DNA from: Pseudomonas sp.
GTDB taxonomy: Bacteria > Pseudomonadota > Gammaproteobacteria > Pseudomonadales > Pseudomonadaceae
Direction of reading: 5' to 3'
Assembly (NCBI GenBank): GCA_016763285.1
Contig: JAESUC010000177.1
Coordinates: 1-56,517, forward strand
DNA: 56,517 nt
Part shown: positions 6,878-15,868 of the stretch, one piece after another
Position numbering within the stretch: the stretch's first letter is position 1
Layout of the letters: the number at the start of each line of letters is the position of its first letter
Position numbers and translations under genes: made by a program
Notes under the pieces: generated by a model
Seen by the model: only the letters and a program-made list of their open reading frames with translations
The model's database searches: none
Told to the model about the DNA's origin: nothing

Positions 6878-8029
6878 ATGCAAACATTCACCTTTAAGGA
6901 AGCCAGAGTGACCTTGCTCGGCGCATTGCTCCTCGCCCTCATGGCGGGCTGCGACGCTCAGGGTCAGGCAAATGCAACACCGCCACCACCGCCCGAAGTC
7001 GAGGTGGCCGTTGTCCAGCCGGAGCCGGTGACCCTCTGGGGCGAGTTCAGTGGTCGGGTCGAGGCACCGCAGACCGTCGAACTGCGACCGCGGGTCAGCG
7101 GCTATATCGATCAGGTCCAGTTTGAAGAGGGCGAGCTGGTCACCGAAGGCGACGTGCTCTTCGTCATTGATCCGCGCCCATACGAGGCTCAGGTCCAGTT
7201 GGCCAAGGCCGAGCTGGCGCGTATGCGCAGCCAGTTGACGCTGGCCAGCAGCGAGGCGGATCGCTCAGCCCAGCTGTGGGAGCGCCGGGCGATTTCCCGC
7301 GAGGAGTTCGAGCAGCGCGATGCGGCCAGGACCATGGCCCAGGCAGCCGTCAATGCCGCCGCCGCTGCACTCCAAAGCGCGCAGCTCGACCTGGAGTACA
7401 CCCGAATTACGGCACCGGTCAGCGGTCGCATAGGCCGCGCCGAGGTGACCCGCGGCAATCTGGCAAACGCCGACAGCACGCTGCTCTCCACGTTGGTCTC
7501 GGTCGACCCGCTGTATGTGTATTTCGAAAGTGATCAGCAGACCGTACAGGGCAACCCCCATGGCGAGAACGTGCCAGTACGCATCGGCCTGACCGGTCAG
7601 GATGACTTTCCCTATCGCGGCCAGCTGGACTTCGTCGACAACCAGTACAACCCAAGTACCGGCACGCTGCAGTACCGCGCCGAGGTCGCCAACCCAGATG
7701 GCGCGCTGCGTCCTGGCCAGTTCGCCCGAGTAGAGATGCCGGTGGCTTCGGCCGGGGCCGCGCTGCTGGTGGACCAGAAGGCCGTGATGACCGACCAGGA
7801 TCGCCGCTATTTATACGTGCTGAGTGACGACAATCGAGCCGAACGCCGCGTGGTCGAAACCGGCCGCCGCGTCGACGGTTTGCTGGTGATCACCGAGGGA
7901 CTGGCTGCGGGTGATCGGGTGGTGGTGAGCGGGCTGCAGAAGATCGCATTCCCAGGTATCGAGGTGGTGCCCGAGCTGGTCAGCATGCGCCGCACGGCTG
8001 CTCCGGTGGTGGTCGCCGCCGCCCCCTGA
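6878..8029 (+). CDS. RND efflux periplasmic adaptor lipoprotein, MexE-like
   Basis: This membrane-fusion protein links the inner-membrane RND pump to the outer-membrane channel. The chosen start gives 383 residues with a lipoprotein signal ending LMAGC (Cys25); the longer frame from 6755 would bury this signal, so I reject it. The body follows the MexE plan: VELRPRVSGYIDQVQFEEG (barrel-sandwich half), an alanine-rich helical hairpin (about 110-175), and TRITAPVSGRIGRAEVTRGNL. It is first in a three-gene operon, with 84 bases before the pump gene that include a small CGCGCC-GGCGCG hairpin (8079-8095). Overall it looks closest to MexE/AcrA-type adaptors. Confidence 0.93.
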   Translation: MQTFTFKEARVTLLGALLLALMAGCDAQGQANATPPPPPEVEVAVVQPEPVTLWGEFSGRVEAPQTVELRPRVSGYIDQVQFEEGELVTEGDVLFVIDPRPYEAQVQLAKAELARMRSQLTLASSEADRSAQLWERRAISREEFEQRDAARTMAQAAVNAAAAALQSAQLDLEYTRITAPVSGRIGRAEVTRGNLANADSTLLSTLVSVDPLYVYFESDQQTVQGNPHGENVPVRIGLTGQDDFPYRGQLDFVDNQYNPSTGTLQYRAEVANPDGALRPGQFARVEMPVASAGAALLVDQKAVMTDQDRRYLYVLSDDNRAERRVVETGRRVDGLLVITEGLAAGDRVVVSGLQKIAFPGIEVVPELVSMRRTAAPVVVAAAP

Positions 8030-8113
8030 GACGATAGCGCTTCTCTGACTTTCCAATTCCTTGTTTGACTGATACGGGCGCGCCTTCACGGCGCGTTCCG
8101 GGAGGCTGTTGTC

Positions 8114-11100
8114 GTGAATTTCTCGCGCTTCTTCGTAGACAGACCGATCTTTGCCTCGGTGTTGTCGATCATCATCTTCGTCGTCGGGCTGATCAGCATT
8201 CCGCTGCTACCAGTCAGCGAATATCCCGAGGTGGTGCCGCCCAGCGTGCTGGTTAGTGCCAGCTATCCGGGCGCCAACCCCAAGACCATTTCCGAAACGG
8301 TGGCCACGCCATTGGAAGAGGCCATCAACGGCGTCGAGGACATGATCTACATGAAATCGGTGGCCGGTAGTGATGGCAGCCTGGCACTGACAGTGACCTT
8401 TGCGCTGGGGACCGATGCTGACCAGGCCCAGGTACAGGTGCAGAACCGCGTGTCCCAGGCGCTGCCGCGCTTGCCCGAGGATGTGCGCCAGCTTGGCGTG
8501 ACCACGCAGAAGCAGTCGCCCAACCTGATGATGGCGGTCCACTTGACCTCACCGGACGACAGCCTGGATGCCACTTACATTCGCAACTACGCGGTGCTGC
8601 ATATTCGGGATGAGCTGGCTCGCATTCCGGGCGTGGGTCAGGCGGGACTGTTCGGTTCCGGTGACTACGCCATGCGCCTGTGGATCGACCCGCAGCGATC
8701 TGCCTCCCTCGGCATAACGGCCGGTGACATCAGCGCCGCTGTGCGTGAGCAGAACATTCAGGTATCGGCCGGACAGATTGGCGCGCCACCGATGCCCAAT
8801 GGCTCTGACATGCTGATTTCGATCAACGCCCAGGGTCGGCTGGAAAGCGTCGAGGAGTTCGAAAACATCGTGCTCAAGACCGGCGCCCAGGGCGAAGTTA
8901 CGCTGCTCAAGGATGTCGCCCGCGTCGAGCTGGCAGCCTCGCAGGACTCGCTGCGGGCGTTGCTGAACAACCGTCAGGCAGTGGCGCTGCCGATTTTCCA
9001 GGCGCCGGGTTCCAACTCGCTGGACGTATCCGCCGCAGTGCGCGCCAAGATGGCGGAGCTGGAAGCAGAGTTTCCCGAGGGGCTGAGCTGGGAGGTGGCC
9101 TACGACCCGACCGTATTCGTCAGTACCTCGATCAAGGCGGTGATCATTACGCTGCTGGAGGCCGTCGCGCTGGTGGTGCTGGTTGTGATCCTGTTCCTGC
9201 AGACCTGGCGTGCGTCGCTGATCCCGCTGTTGGCGGTGCCGGTGTCGATCGTCGGTACCTTCGCGGTGCTGCTGATGATGGGCTTTTCGATCAACACGTT
9301 GACGCTGTTTGCCATGGTGCTGGCGATCGGCATCGTGGTCGATGACGCCATCGTCGTGGTGGAGAACGTCGAGCGCAATATCGAGGCCGGGCTGGCGCCA
9401 CTGGCTGCCGCGCATCAGGCGATGCGTGAAGTCAGCGGGCCGATTGTCGCGATTAGCCTGGTGCTCTGCGCGGTATTCGTGCCCATGGCATTCCTGGACG
9501 GTATCACCGGTCAGTTTTACCGCCAGTTCGCGATGACCATCGCCATTGCCACGGTGATCTCGGCGATCAACTCCCTTACCCTGTCACCCGCATTGGCTGC
9601 GGCACTGCTCAAGCCCCATGGCGCAGCGCCGGATTTGCCGGCGCGGATCATCAATCGGCTGTTTGGCTGGATCTTCCGTCCGTTCAACCGCTTCTTCCTG
9701 CGCAATGCCGAGCGCTATGAGCGGTTGGTCGGCCGCAGCCTGGGGCGCCGCGGGCTGGTGTTCGGTTTGTACGTTGTCCTGCTCGCCGGCACTGCATTCA
9801 TGTTCGGTCAGGTGCCGGGCGGTTTTATCCCGACCCAGGACAAGACCTATCTGATCGGCAGCATTCGATTGCCCGAAGGCGCCTCGCTGGACCGCACGGA
9901 GGCCGTCGCCCGGCGGGTCAGCGAGCTGGCGATGAATACCGAAGGCGTCTCTGACGCATTGGCATTCGTCGGCTTCAACGCCCTGCAAGGCACCAACACG
10001 CCAAACGTCGGCACGGTATTCATGGTGTTCGATGAATTTGATGAGCGTGATCGCACGGCCCAGGAAATATCCGACGACATCAATGCGCAGCTGGCGAATA
10101 TAAACGAGGGCTTTGCGATTACTTTCATGCCGCCGCCGGTGTTCGGTCTGGGGGCAGGTTCCGGTTATTCGGTGTATCTGCAGGATCGCCGCGGCGCAGG
10201 CTACGGTGAGCTGCAGAATGCGACCAACGAGCTGGCGGGCGCCTTGAGCCAGACGCCGGGCATGTTCTATCCGTTCAGCTCCTACCAGGCCAACGTGCCG
10301 CAGCTCGACGCCGATGTCGACCGCATGCAGGCCAAGGCCCAGGGCGTGCAGCTGGACGATCTGTTCGGCAGCCTGCAACTGTACTTCGGCTCGCAGTACA
10401 TCAATGATTTCAACCTGTTCGGTCGCACCTACCGGGTCATGGCCCAGGCCGACTCGCAGTTCCGCGACAACCCCAGCGACATCGACCATCTGTACACACG
10501 CAATGCCAACAACGAGATGGTGCCGCTCAATACCATGGTCACCCTGCGCGAAAGTTTCGGGCCGGACCCGGTGATCCGCTACAACGGCTATCCGGCAGCG
10601 GATTTGATCGGTCAGTCCGATCCATCGCAGCTGTCCTCCGCCCAGACTCTGGCCGCGGTAATGGACGTAGCAGACCAGGTTTTGCCTGCGGGCATGATCC
10701 TGGAATGGACCGACCTGAGTTTCCAGCAGGTGACCCAGGGCAACGCGGCGATGGTGGTATTCCCGCTGGCATTGCTGCTGGTATTCCTGGTGCTCGCCGC
10801 GCTGTATGAAAGCTGGGTGATGCCGCTGGCGGTGATCCTGATCGTGCCGATGTGTCTGCTGGCCGCGCTGTTCGGGGTGTGGCTGACCGGTGGCGATAAC
10901 AACATCTTCGTTCAGGTCGGGCTGGTGGTACTGATGGGTCTGGCCTGCAAGAACGCGATTCTGATCGTCGAGTTTGCCCGCGAACTGGAAAGCCAGGGTC
11001 GCGATACCGTCAGCGCTGCGCTGGAAGCCAGCCGCCTGCGCCTGCGGCCGATCATCATGACCTCGGTCGCGTTCATCGCCGGTGTCGTGCCGCTGGTAGT

Positions 11101-11281
11101 TGCCTCCGGTGCCGGCGCCGAGGTACGCAACGCCATGGGTATCACGGTGTTCACCGGCATGATCGGGGTAACCCTGTTCGGCCTGTTGCTGACACCGGTG
11201 TTCTATGTGGCACTGCGCACGCTGGCCAAGCGGGGCGAACAGAAAACGCTAGAGCCAACTACGGGAGAGCAGCATGTATAA
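8114..11281 (+). CDS. RND efflux transporter, HAE1 family, MexF-like
   Basis: This 1055-residue inner-membrane pump expels drugs or other hydrophobic compounds using proton motive force. It starts at GTG with GGGAGG upstream and begins MNFSRFFVDRPIFASVLS, very like MexF. The proton-relay aspartates D410/D411 are in GIVVDDAIVVVENVERN, and the ACKNAILIVEFA segment with its conserved lysine is in the C-terminal half. The length equals the family norm and both large periplasmic loops are present. The stop overlaps the outer-membrane gene by eight bases. Substrates are unknown; MexF homologues handle chloramphenicol, quinolones and signalling quinolines. Confidence 0.95.
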   Translation: MNFSRFFVDRPIFASVLSIIIFVVGLISIPLLPVSEYPEVVPPSVLVSASYPGANPKTISETVATPLEEAINGVEDMIYMKSVAGSDGSLALTVTFALGTDADQAQVQVQNRVSQALPRLPEDVRQLGVTTQKQSPNLMMAVHLTSPDDSLDATYIRNYAVLHIRDELARIPGVGQAGLFGSGDYAMRLWIDPQRSASLGITAGDISAAVREQNIQVSAGQIGAPPMPNGSDMLISINAQGRLESVEEFENIVLKTGAQGEVTLLKDVARVELAASQDSLRALLNNRQAVALPIFQAPGSNSLDVSAAVRAKMAELEAEFPEGLSWEVAYDPTVFVSTSIKAVIITLLEAVALVVLVVILFLQTWRASLIPLLAVPVSIVGTFAVLLMMGFSINTLTLFAMVLAIGIVVDDAIVVVENVERNIEAGLAPLAAAHQAMREVSGPIVAISLVLCAVFVPMAFLDGITGQFYRQFAMTIAIATVISAINSLTLSPALAAALLKPHGAAPDLPARIINRLFGWIFRPFNRFFLRNAERYERLVGRSLGRRGLVFGLYVVLLAGTAFMFGQVPGGFIPTQDKTYLIGSIRLPEGASLDRTEAVARRVSELAMNTEGVSDALAFVGFNALQGTNTPNVGTVFMVFDEFDERDRTAQEISDDINAQLANINEGFAITFMPPPVFGLGAGSGYSVYLQDRRGAGYGELQNATNELAGALSQTPGMFYPFSSYQANVPQLDADVDRMQAKAQGVQLDDLFGSLQLYFGSQYINDFNLFGRTYRVMAQADSQFRDNPSDIDHLYTRNANNEMVPLNTMVTLRESFGPDPVIRYNGYPAADLIGQSDPSQLSSAQTLAAVMDVADQVLPAGMILEWTDLSFQQVTQGNAAMVVFPLALLLVFLVLAALYESWVMPLAVILIVPMCLLAALFGVWLTGGDNNIFVQVGLVVLMGLACKNAILIVEFARELESQGRDTVSAALEASRLRLRPIIMTSVAFIAGVVPLVVASGAGAEVRNAMGITVFTGMIGVTLFGLLLTPVFYVALRTLAKRGEQKTLEPTTGEQHV

Positions 11282-12683
11282 GTTAGCCAGCGTCATTTCC
11301 ATGGCAACGCTCCTCGGCGCCTGCGCGGTCGGGCCCGATTATCAGGCGCCAGCGCCGGTGCCCCTGGAGCAGTACACCCACGAACAGAGCGCCGAGTCCG
11401 TACCGGAACGTGCTTTGCCGGGGAACGAACAGCTGTTCTGGCAGGGATTCGAGGACCCGCTGCTGGCGCAACTGATCGAGCAGACCCTGCTGGGGAACCA
11501 GAGCCTGCAGGCGTCGCTGGCACGGTATCAGGAAGCCGCAGCGCTGCTGCGGGGTACTCGCCGTAACCAGCTACCCAGCGTGACCGCGGGCGCGGGTGTG
11601 GCCGGGCAACGCCTGGCGGAAGTGGAGCGCACGCAGCCGGATGAGCAGCGGGTCGAGCTGTACCAGGCAGGGGTTGCTCTGAGCTGGGAGCTGGATCTGT
11701 TCGGTCGCCTGCGCCGTGCGACCGAAGCCAGCGAGGCTGAGCTGCAGGCTGCAGGAGCGGATCAGCAGACGCTGCAGGTGGCTCTGGCCGGCCAGTTGGC
11801 CAGCAGCTACTTCCAGTTGCGCGGGTTGCAGCAGCAGTTGCGTGTGGCTGAGGAAAACGTGGCCCTGCAGCAGGCATCGCTCCAGATAGTTGATGCGCGC
11901 CTGGAAGCCGGGCGCGGAACGCTGTTTGATCAGGTGCGCGCCCGCGCTCAGCTCGACGCCACCCGTGCGGCGATCCCGGAACTGCAGGCCGCCATGGGTG
12001 CAGCCATGCATCGCATCGGCGTGCTGACTGGCCACCCACCCACCGCGCTGAACAGCTTGCTGGCAGTGCCCGAGGGTCTGCCAGTAGCCAGCCCGATGAT
12101 TGCTGCCGGCAGTCCGGGCGACGTGCTGCGTCGACGGCCGGATATACAGGCGGCCGAGCGCCGGCTGGCCGCAGCCAGCGCGCGCATTGGGGTTGCCACG
12201 GCGGATCTGTTCCCGCGCTTTACCCTCGAAGGTTTGCTCGGCTCGTTGGCGGGCAACGGCTCGGACCTGTTTACCGACGGCGCCCGTACCGGCCGGGTAG
12301 CGCTGGGTATCGACTGGACCTTCCTGGACCGCGCCCAGGTGCAGGCGCGTATTGATGCGGCGGATGCCCAGTCGGCCGGGCTGTTGGCGGACTATCGGCA
12401 GACGGTGTTGCTGGCGCTGGAGGAAACCGAAACCTGGCTGCTGCGTTATCACCGTGCCCAGGAGCGGGTCGTCCTGCTGCAGAGTGCGACCGATGCCGCC
12501 ACCCAGGCGGTGGAACAGGCGCGCGACCGTTACGATCAGGGGTTGATTGGTTACTTCGAACTGCTCGCGGCGGAGCAGGAACTGACCGGTATTCGCGACA
12601 CCCTGGTACGGGGCCAGACCGACAAGGTGCTGGCAATGGTCAACGTGTATCGCTCGCTGGCGGGAGCGCCCGGTGCTAGCTGA
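11274..12683 (+). CDS. Outer-membrane efflux channel lipoprotein (OprN/OprM/NodT family)
   Basis: The 469-residue product forms the TolC-like exit duct of the tripartite pump. It carries a lipoprotein signal ending LLGAC (Cys17), followed by the family start AVGPDYQAP, and two OEP repeats with long alpha-helical stretches. SWELDLFGRLRRATEASEAE and RRRPDIQAAERRLAAASARIG are hallmark NodT/OprM segments. The gene starts eight bases inside the pump gene, so translation is coupled. The operon lacks a local repressor downstream; control is likely by the divergent AraC-type gene. Confidence 0.94.
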   Translation: MYKLASVISMATLLGACAVGPDYQAPAPVPLEQYTHEQSAESVPERALPGNEQLFWQGFEDPLLAQLIEQTLLGNQSLQASLARYQEAAALLRGTRRNQLPSVTAGAGVAGQRLAEVERTQPDEQRVELYQAGVALSWELDLFGRLRRATEASEAELQAAGADQQTLQVALAGQLASSYFQLRGLQQQLRVAEENVALQQASLQIVDARLEAGRGTLFDQVRARAQLDATRAAIPELQAAMGAAMHRIGVLTGHPPTALNSLLAVPEGLPVASPMIAAGSPGDVLRRRPDIQAAERRLAAASARIGVATADLFPRFTLEGLLGSLAGNGSDLFTDGARTGRVALGIDWTFLDRAQVQARIDAADAQSAGLLADYRQTVLLALEETETWLLRYHRAQERVVLLQSATDAATQAVEQARDRYDQGLIGYFELLAAEQELTGIRDTLVRGQTDKVLAMVNVYRSLAGAPGAS

Positions 12684-12700
12684 GGCACTGCAATGGCGAT

Positions 12701-12730
12701 AAAAAAACCGCTACCGGGAGGCAGCGGTTT
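12701..12730 (-). terminator. Intrinsic terminator for the DUF1328 gene, possibly bidirectional
   Basis: AAACCGCT and AGCGGTTT form an 8-bp stem around a 10-base loop. On the minus strand the stem is followed by seven T residues (12707 to 12701), a good intrinsic terminator for the leftward DUF1328 gene. On the plus strand, downstream of the efflux operon, the T-tract is weak but the same hairpin may help. Confidence 0.75.
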
Positions 12731-12766
12731 CAGCTTTCATAGCGTTGGGCCACGTGCATCGTGGCG

Positions 12767-12931
12767 CTAGGGCTTGGGTCGTCGGCCCATGACCAGAGAG
12801 ACCACAAACAGCACCAGAAACACGATAAACAGAATCTGGGCGATGCCGCTCGCGGCGCCAGCGATACCACCAAAACCCAGTACTGCGGCGATGATGGCGA
12901 CTATCAGAAATGTAATGGCCCATCCCAGCAT
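12767..12931 (-). CDS. DUF1328 (YtjA-like) small membrane protein
   Basis: A 54-residue protein too short for most ORF cut-offs. It begins [19 protein letters not shown], contains [14 protein letters not shown], then a second hydrophobic helix and a basic MGRRPKP tail, which is the full DUF1328 pattern of two membrane helices. A strong GAGGAGG ribosome binding site lies seven bases before the ATG. Family members are often general-stress or envelope-stress genes of unknown biochemical role. Here it follows a DUF2383 gene and a BON-domain gene on the same strand, which fits a stress cluster. Confidence 0.9.
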   Translation of the reverse strand: MLGWAITFLIVAIIAAVLGFGGIAGAASGIAQILFIVFLVLFVVSLVMGRRPKP

Positions 12932-12983
12932 ATGGTTACCTCCTCTATCCGGATGAACGGACCCCTGTGTTGCCGGTCCGTGG

Positions 12984-13008
12984 CCCCGCGCCGGATTGCT
13001 GCGCGGGG
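12984..13008 (-). other. GC-rich hairpin between DUF2383 and DUF1328 genes
   Basis: CCCCGCGC and GCGCGGGG form a perfect 8-bp stem around a 9-base loop. There is no T-run on either strand, so it may be a transcript-processing or partial termination structure after the DUF2383 gene. A smaller GCCTTC-act-GAAGGC hairpin overlaps that gene's stop at about 13012-13026. Confidence 0.5.
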
Positions 13009-13025
13009 AGTGCCTTCACTGAAGG

Positions 13026-13472
13026 CTACTTGCGGGTCGCCTTGGCCAGATCGCGCATGCGATCGTGGCAGGCTCTGACCTTGGGCATTTCGGGCGCCAG
13101 CAGGCTGTGCATGCCGACATCGCCAGTCTCCAGCGCATCCTCGAAGGCCTGCAGGATGCGGTCCTCGGTCTCTTCGAGCTGACTGATGTAGACACTGGCG
13201 TCGTTGCTGCTCAGACCCGCCCGGGTGTCGGCGTATACCTGACGTACGCGCCCGGCCCAGGTGCCCTCCGAGACGGGATCGCCCTCGTTGGCTTCGACTT
13301 TCCCGATCAGCGCCTGGATCAGTTCGTCCTTGGCTGCGCGCAGGTCGCGGAACAGCTCACGCAGCTCGGCGTCATGCACGCTCTCGCTCGCATGCTGATA
13401 GAAACGCTGACCGTCGCGGACCAGGGCGATCAGGTCATTGAGTCTTTCGGTCGTGGTGTCGGTGGCGGCCAT
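13026..13472 (-). CDS. PA2169-family four-helix-bundle protein (DUF2383)
   Basis: The 148-residue soluble protein matches the DUF2383 pattern: an N-terminal LNDLIALVRDGQRFYQHASE helix, ELRELFRDLRAAKDELIQAL in the second helix, then a ferritin-like helical C-terminal half ending MPKVRACHDRMRDLAKA. Biochemical function is unknown; homologues are reported as stress-related. It lies between the BON-domain and DUF1328 genes, all leftward, with about 50 and 95 bases between them. Confidence 0.85.
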   Translation of the reverse strand: MAATDTTTERLNDLIALVRDGQRFYQHASESVHDAELRELFRDLRAAKDELIQALIGKVEANEGDPVSEGTWAGRVRQVYADTRAGLSSNDASVYISQLEETEDRILQAFEDALETGDVGMHSLLAPEMPKVRACHDRMRDLAKATRK

Positions 13473-13520
13473 GGGATTCCTCCGTACTTGCTATCTCTGT
13501 CTCCGGTGAGGCGATTAAGT

Positions 13521-14366
13521 TCAGGGAGAAACGCGCAGCGCCTCGGCATCGACGCTGCGCACACCGCGAATGCTGCGTGCGGTGTCTATTGCCAGCTCCT
13601 TGCGCTCCGGACTGTCGACCCGTCCGCTGAGGGTCACATGTCCGTTGCGCGACATGACGGATATGTCCATGCCATCCAGATCACGGTCAAACAGCATGCT
13701 TGATTTGACCTTGCTGGTGACCCAGGCATCGCTGACCACCTCGGCGGCTTCATCGGCCATGTCGCTTGCGGTGTCCTGGGCCCGGCGTGCGGTGCCGGGG
13801 CCCGGGGTGACGACTATTTCATTGATGACCTCACGCACCCCCTCGGTATTGCCCGCCAGGCGCTCGGCCAACTCGCTGGCCGCCTCGCTGGTGGCGTTGC
13901 CGGTCAGGGTAACCACGCTGTTGCGGGTGCTGACGGCAATATCCAGCCCCTGCGTATTGCGGTTCCACAGCAGCTTGGATTTGACCGTGGCTGTGGTGGT
14001 GGCGTCACCCAGCCTGTTCGCCAGGCTGGTGCGCTCGGCGTCGCTCTGGTCGACGTCCGTGTCCACTTGCAGGCGGTTGTCTACCTCGTCGATCCCCTCG
14101 ATGCCGAGCGCGACCTGTTCGGCCAGGTCCCGGTTGACGCTGTTTTCCACGGTGCCGGTGAGCACAGCGGTGGTGCCTTCGACTTGAACCTGGATGCGAA
14201 AGGGGTTGAGGTGGCGATTCAGCGCGAAGGCCGTGGCTATGGAGCCTTCCATGCGCGCCTCGGTGACGGCCGAGGCCGTTGGTTCCTGCGCCAGTACGGG
14301 CAGGGTGGAAAGCGACAGCATGCCGGTGGCCGCCACAACAAGGGCCAGTCTGTTGAGCCTGTGCAT
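13521..14366 (-). CDS. Periplasmic BON-domain protein (three BON repeats)
   Basis: The start at 14366 gives 281 residues with a clear Sec signal ending near PVLAQ (26-27); GGAGA precedes it. Three BON domains follow (about 45-105, 115-185 and 210-280), each with the GxVxS/LTGxV-type core such as VVTLTGNATSEAA and HVTLSGRVDSPERKEL. BON proteins of the OsmY type bind membrane lipids and guard the envelope under osmotic stress. The longer frame from 14522 would bury the signal peptide and is rejected. It is divergent from algB across 155 bases, so the two may share stress control. Confidence 0.88.
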   Translation of the reverse strand: MHRLNRLALVVAATGMLSLSTLPVLAQEPTASAVTEARMEGSIATAFALNRHLNPFRIQVQVEGTTAVLTGTVENSVNRDLAEQVALGIEGIDEVDNRLQVDTDVDQSDAERTSLANRLGDATTTATVKSKLLWNRNTQGLDIAVSTRNSVVTLTGNATSEAASELAERLAGNTEGVREVINEIVVTPGPGTARRAQDTASDMADEAAEVVSDAWVTSKVKSSMLFDRDLDGMDISVMSRNGHVTLSGRVDSPERKELAIDTARSIRGVRSVDAEALRVSP

Positions 14367-14521
14367 CGGGTATCTCCAGTGGTATCGAGTCTGCTTTGAG
14401 CTTAGACCAGATGGCCAGAGGCCGCGCAGGGACTGTCTTCCGGCGTTCCAATATGTGCTCGCCATGCAATTTGCACGAATGATACAATGGCCCGGCGTGA
14501 GACCTTTGGGGAGTGGTAACA

Positions 14522-15868
14522 ATGGATACGGCAGATCACAAGAGTGGGCGTATTCTTCTGGTGGACGACGAAGCGGCGATCCTGCGCACGTTTCGCTATT
14601 GTCTGGAAGATGAAGGCTATGAGGTAGCCACAGCCAGCTCGGCCGCGAATGCGGAAACCGTGCTGCGACAGCAGGTGTTCGATCTGTGCTTTCTTGATCT
14701 GCGCCTGGGAGAAGACAGCGGCCTGGAGTTGCTGGCGACCATGCGTACCCAGGCCCCCTGGATGGTCGTTGTGATTGTCACCGCCCATTCGGCTATCGAT
14801 ACGGCGGTCGATGCGATCCAGGCCGGCGCCTCGGACTACCTGGTCAAGCCCTGCAGCCCTGATCAGCTGCGCATGAGTGCGGCCAAGCAGCTGAAGGTGC
14901 GACACCTGGCGGCCCGGCTGGAGCTGCTTGAAGGCCAGATTGGCAAGCCGGAGCAGGTGATCGAATCCCATTGCCCGGCGATGATGACGGTGCTGGATAC
15001 CGCCCGCCAGGTGGCGATGACCGACGCGAATATCCTGATACTCGGCGAGTCCGGCACCGGCAAGGGTGAGCTGGCCCGGGCCATGCACGGCTGGAGCCGC
15101 CGCGCGAAAAAGAACTTCGTGACCATCAACTGCCCGTCCCTCAGTGCTGACCTGATGGAAAGCGAGCTGTTCGGCCACACTCGCGGCGCCTTCACCGGCG
15201 CCAGCGAGAATACCCTGGGCCGGGTAAACCAGGCCGATGGCGGCACGCTGTTCCTCGACGAAATCGGTGATTTCCCCCTGGCGCTGCAACCGAAGCTGCT
15301 GCGCTTTATCCAGGACAAGGAATACGAACGCGTCGGCGATCCGGTCACCCGGCGTGCGGACGTGCGCATTCTGGCTGCGACCAACCGCAATCTGGCGGAA
15401 ATGGTGGCGGCCGGGGAGTTTCGCGAAGACCTGATCTACCGGCTGAATGTCATCACGCTGACCATCCCGCCCCTGCGCGACCGGCAGGACGACATCGTGC
15501 CCCTGGCCGAGCGTTTCCTGTCGCGCTTCGTCAAGGACTACAGCACGCCGGCCAAGGCACTCAGTGATGAGGCCAGGGAGGCGTTACGCAGTTACGCCTG
15601 GCCGGGCAATGTGCGTGAGCTGCGCAACGTGATGGAGCGGGCCAGCATCATCTGCCCTGACAAGCTGGTGGGGGCCAACCATCTCGGTTTGAGTGGTTCG
15701 GCTGCCACCAACGCACCGCGTATCGGTGCGGAGATGAGCCTGGAAGAGCTGGAGAAGGCGCATATCGCGACGGTACTGGCCAACAGCGAAACCCTCGATC
15801 AGGCAGCGAAAACGCTGGGGATCGACGCCTCAACGCTTTACCGAAAGCGTAAGCAGTTGGCGTTGTGA
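14522..15868 (+). CDS. algB: Sigma-54-dependent response regulator AlgB
   Basis: AlgB is the NtrC-type partner of KinB and in Pseudomonas aeruginosa controls alginate, virulence and light-linked traits. The 448-residue protein has a receiver domain (8-125; phosphoacceptor D59 in FLDLRLG), an AAA+ domain (about 145-380) with Walker A GESGTGKG (175-182) and the sigma-54 contact loop GAFTGA (222-227), and a C-terminal Fis-type helix-turn-helix ending [16 protein letters not shown]. The ATG at 14522 has GGGGAG upstream; a GTG nine bases earlier is less likely. It overlaps kinB by four bases. Confidence 0.96.
   Translation: MDTADHKSGRILLVDDEAAILRTFRYCLEDEGYEVATASSAANAETVLRQQVFDLCFLDLRLGEDSGLELLATMRTQAPWMVVVIVTAHSAIDTAVDAIQAGASDYLVKPCSPDQLRMSAAKQLKVRHLAARLELLEGQIGKPEQVIESHCPAMMTVLDTARQVAMTDANILILGESGTGKGELARAMHGWSRRAKKNFVTINCPSLSADLMESELFGHTRGAFTGASENTLGRVNQADGGTLFLDEIGDFPLALQPKLLRFIQDKEYERVGDPVTRRADVRILAATNRNLAEMVAAGEFREDLIYRLNVITLTIPPLRDRQDDIVPLAERFLSRFVKDYSTPAKALSDEAREALRSYAWPGNVRELRNVMERASIICPDKLVGANHLGLSGSAATNAPRIGAEMSLEELEKAHIATVLANSETLDQAAKTLGIDASTLYRKRKQLAL

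Noticed and set aside
12711-12923. Minus-strand 70-codon frame overlapping the DUF1328 gene
   Set aside because: Out of frame with the convincing DUF1328 protein, Arg/His/Trp-rich and without a ribosome binding site.
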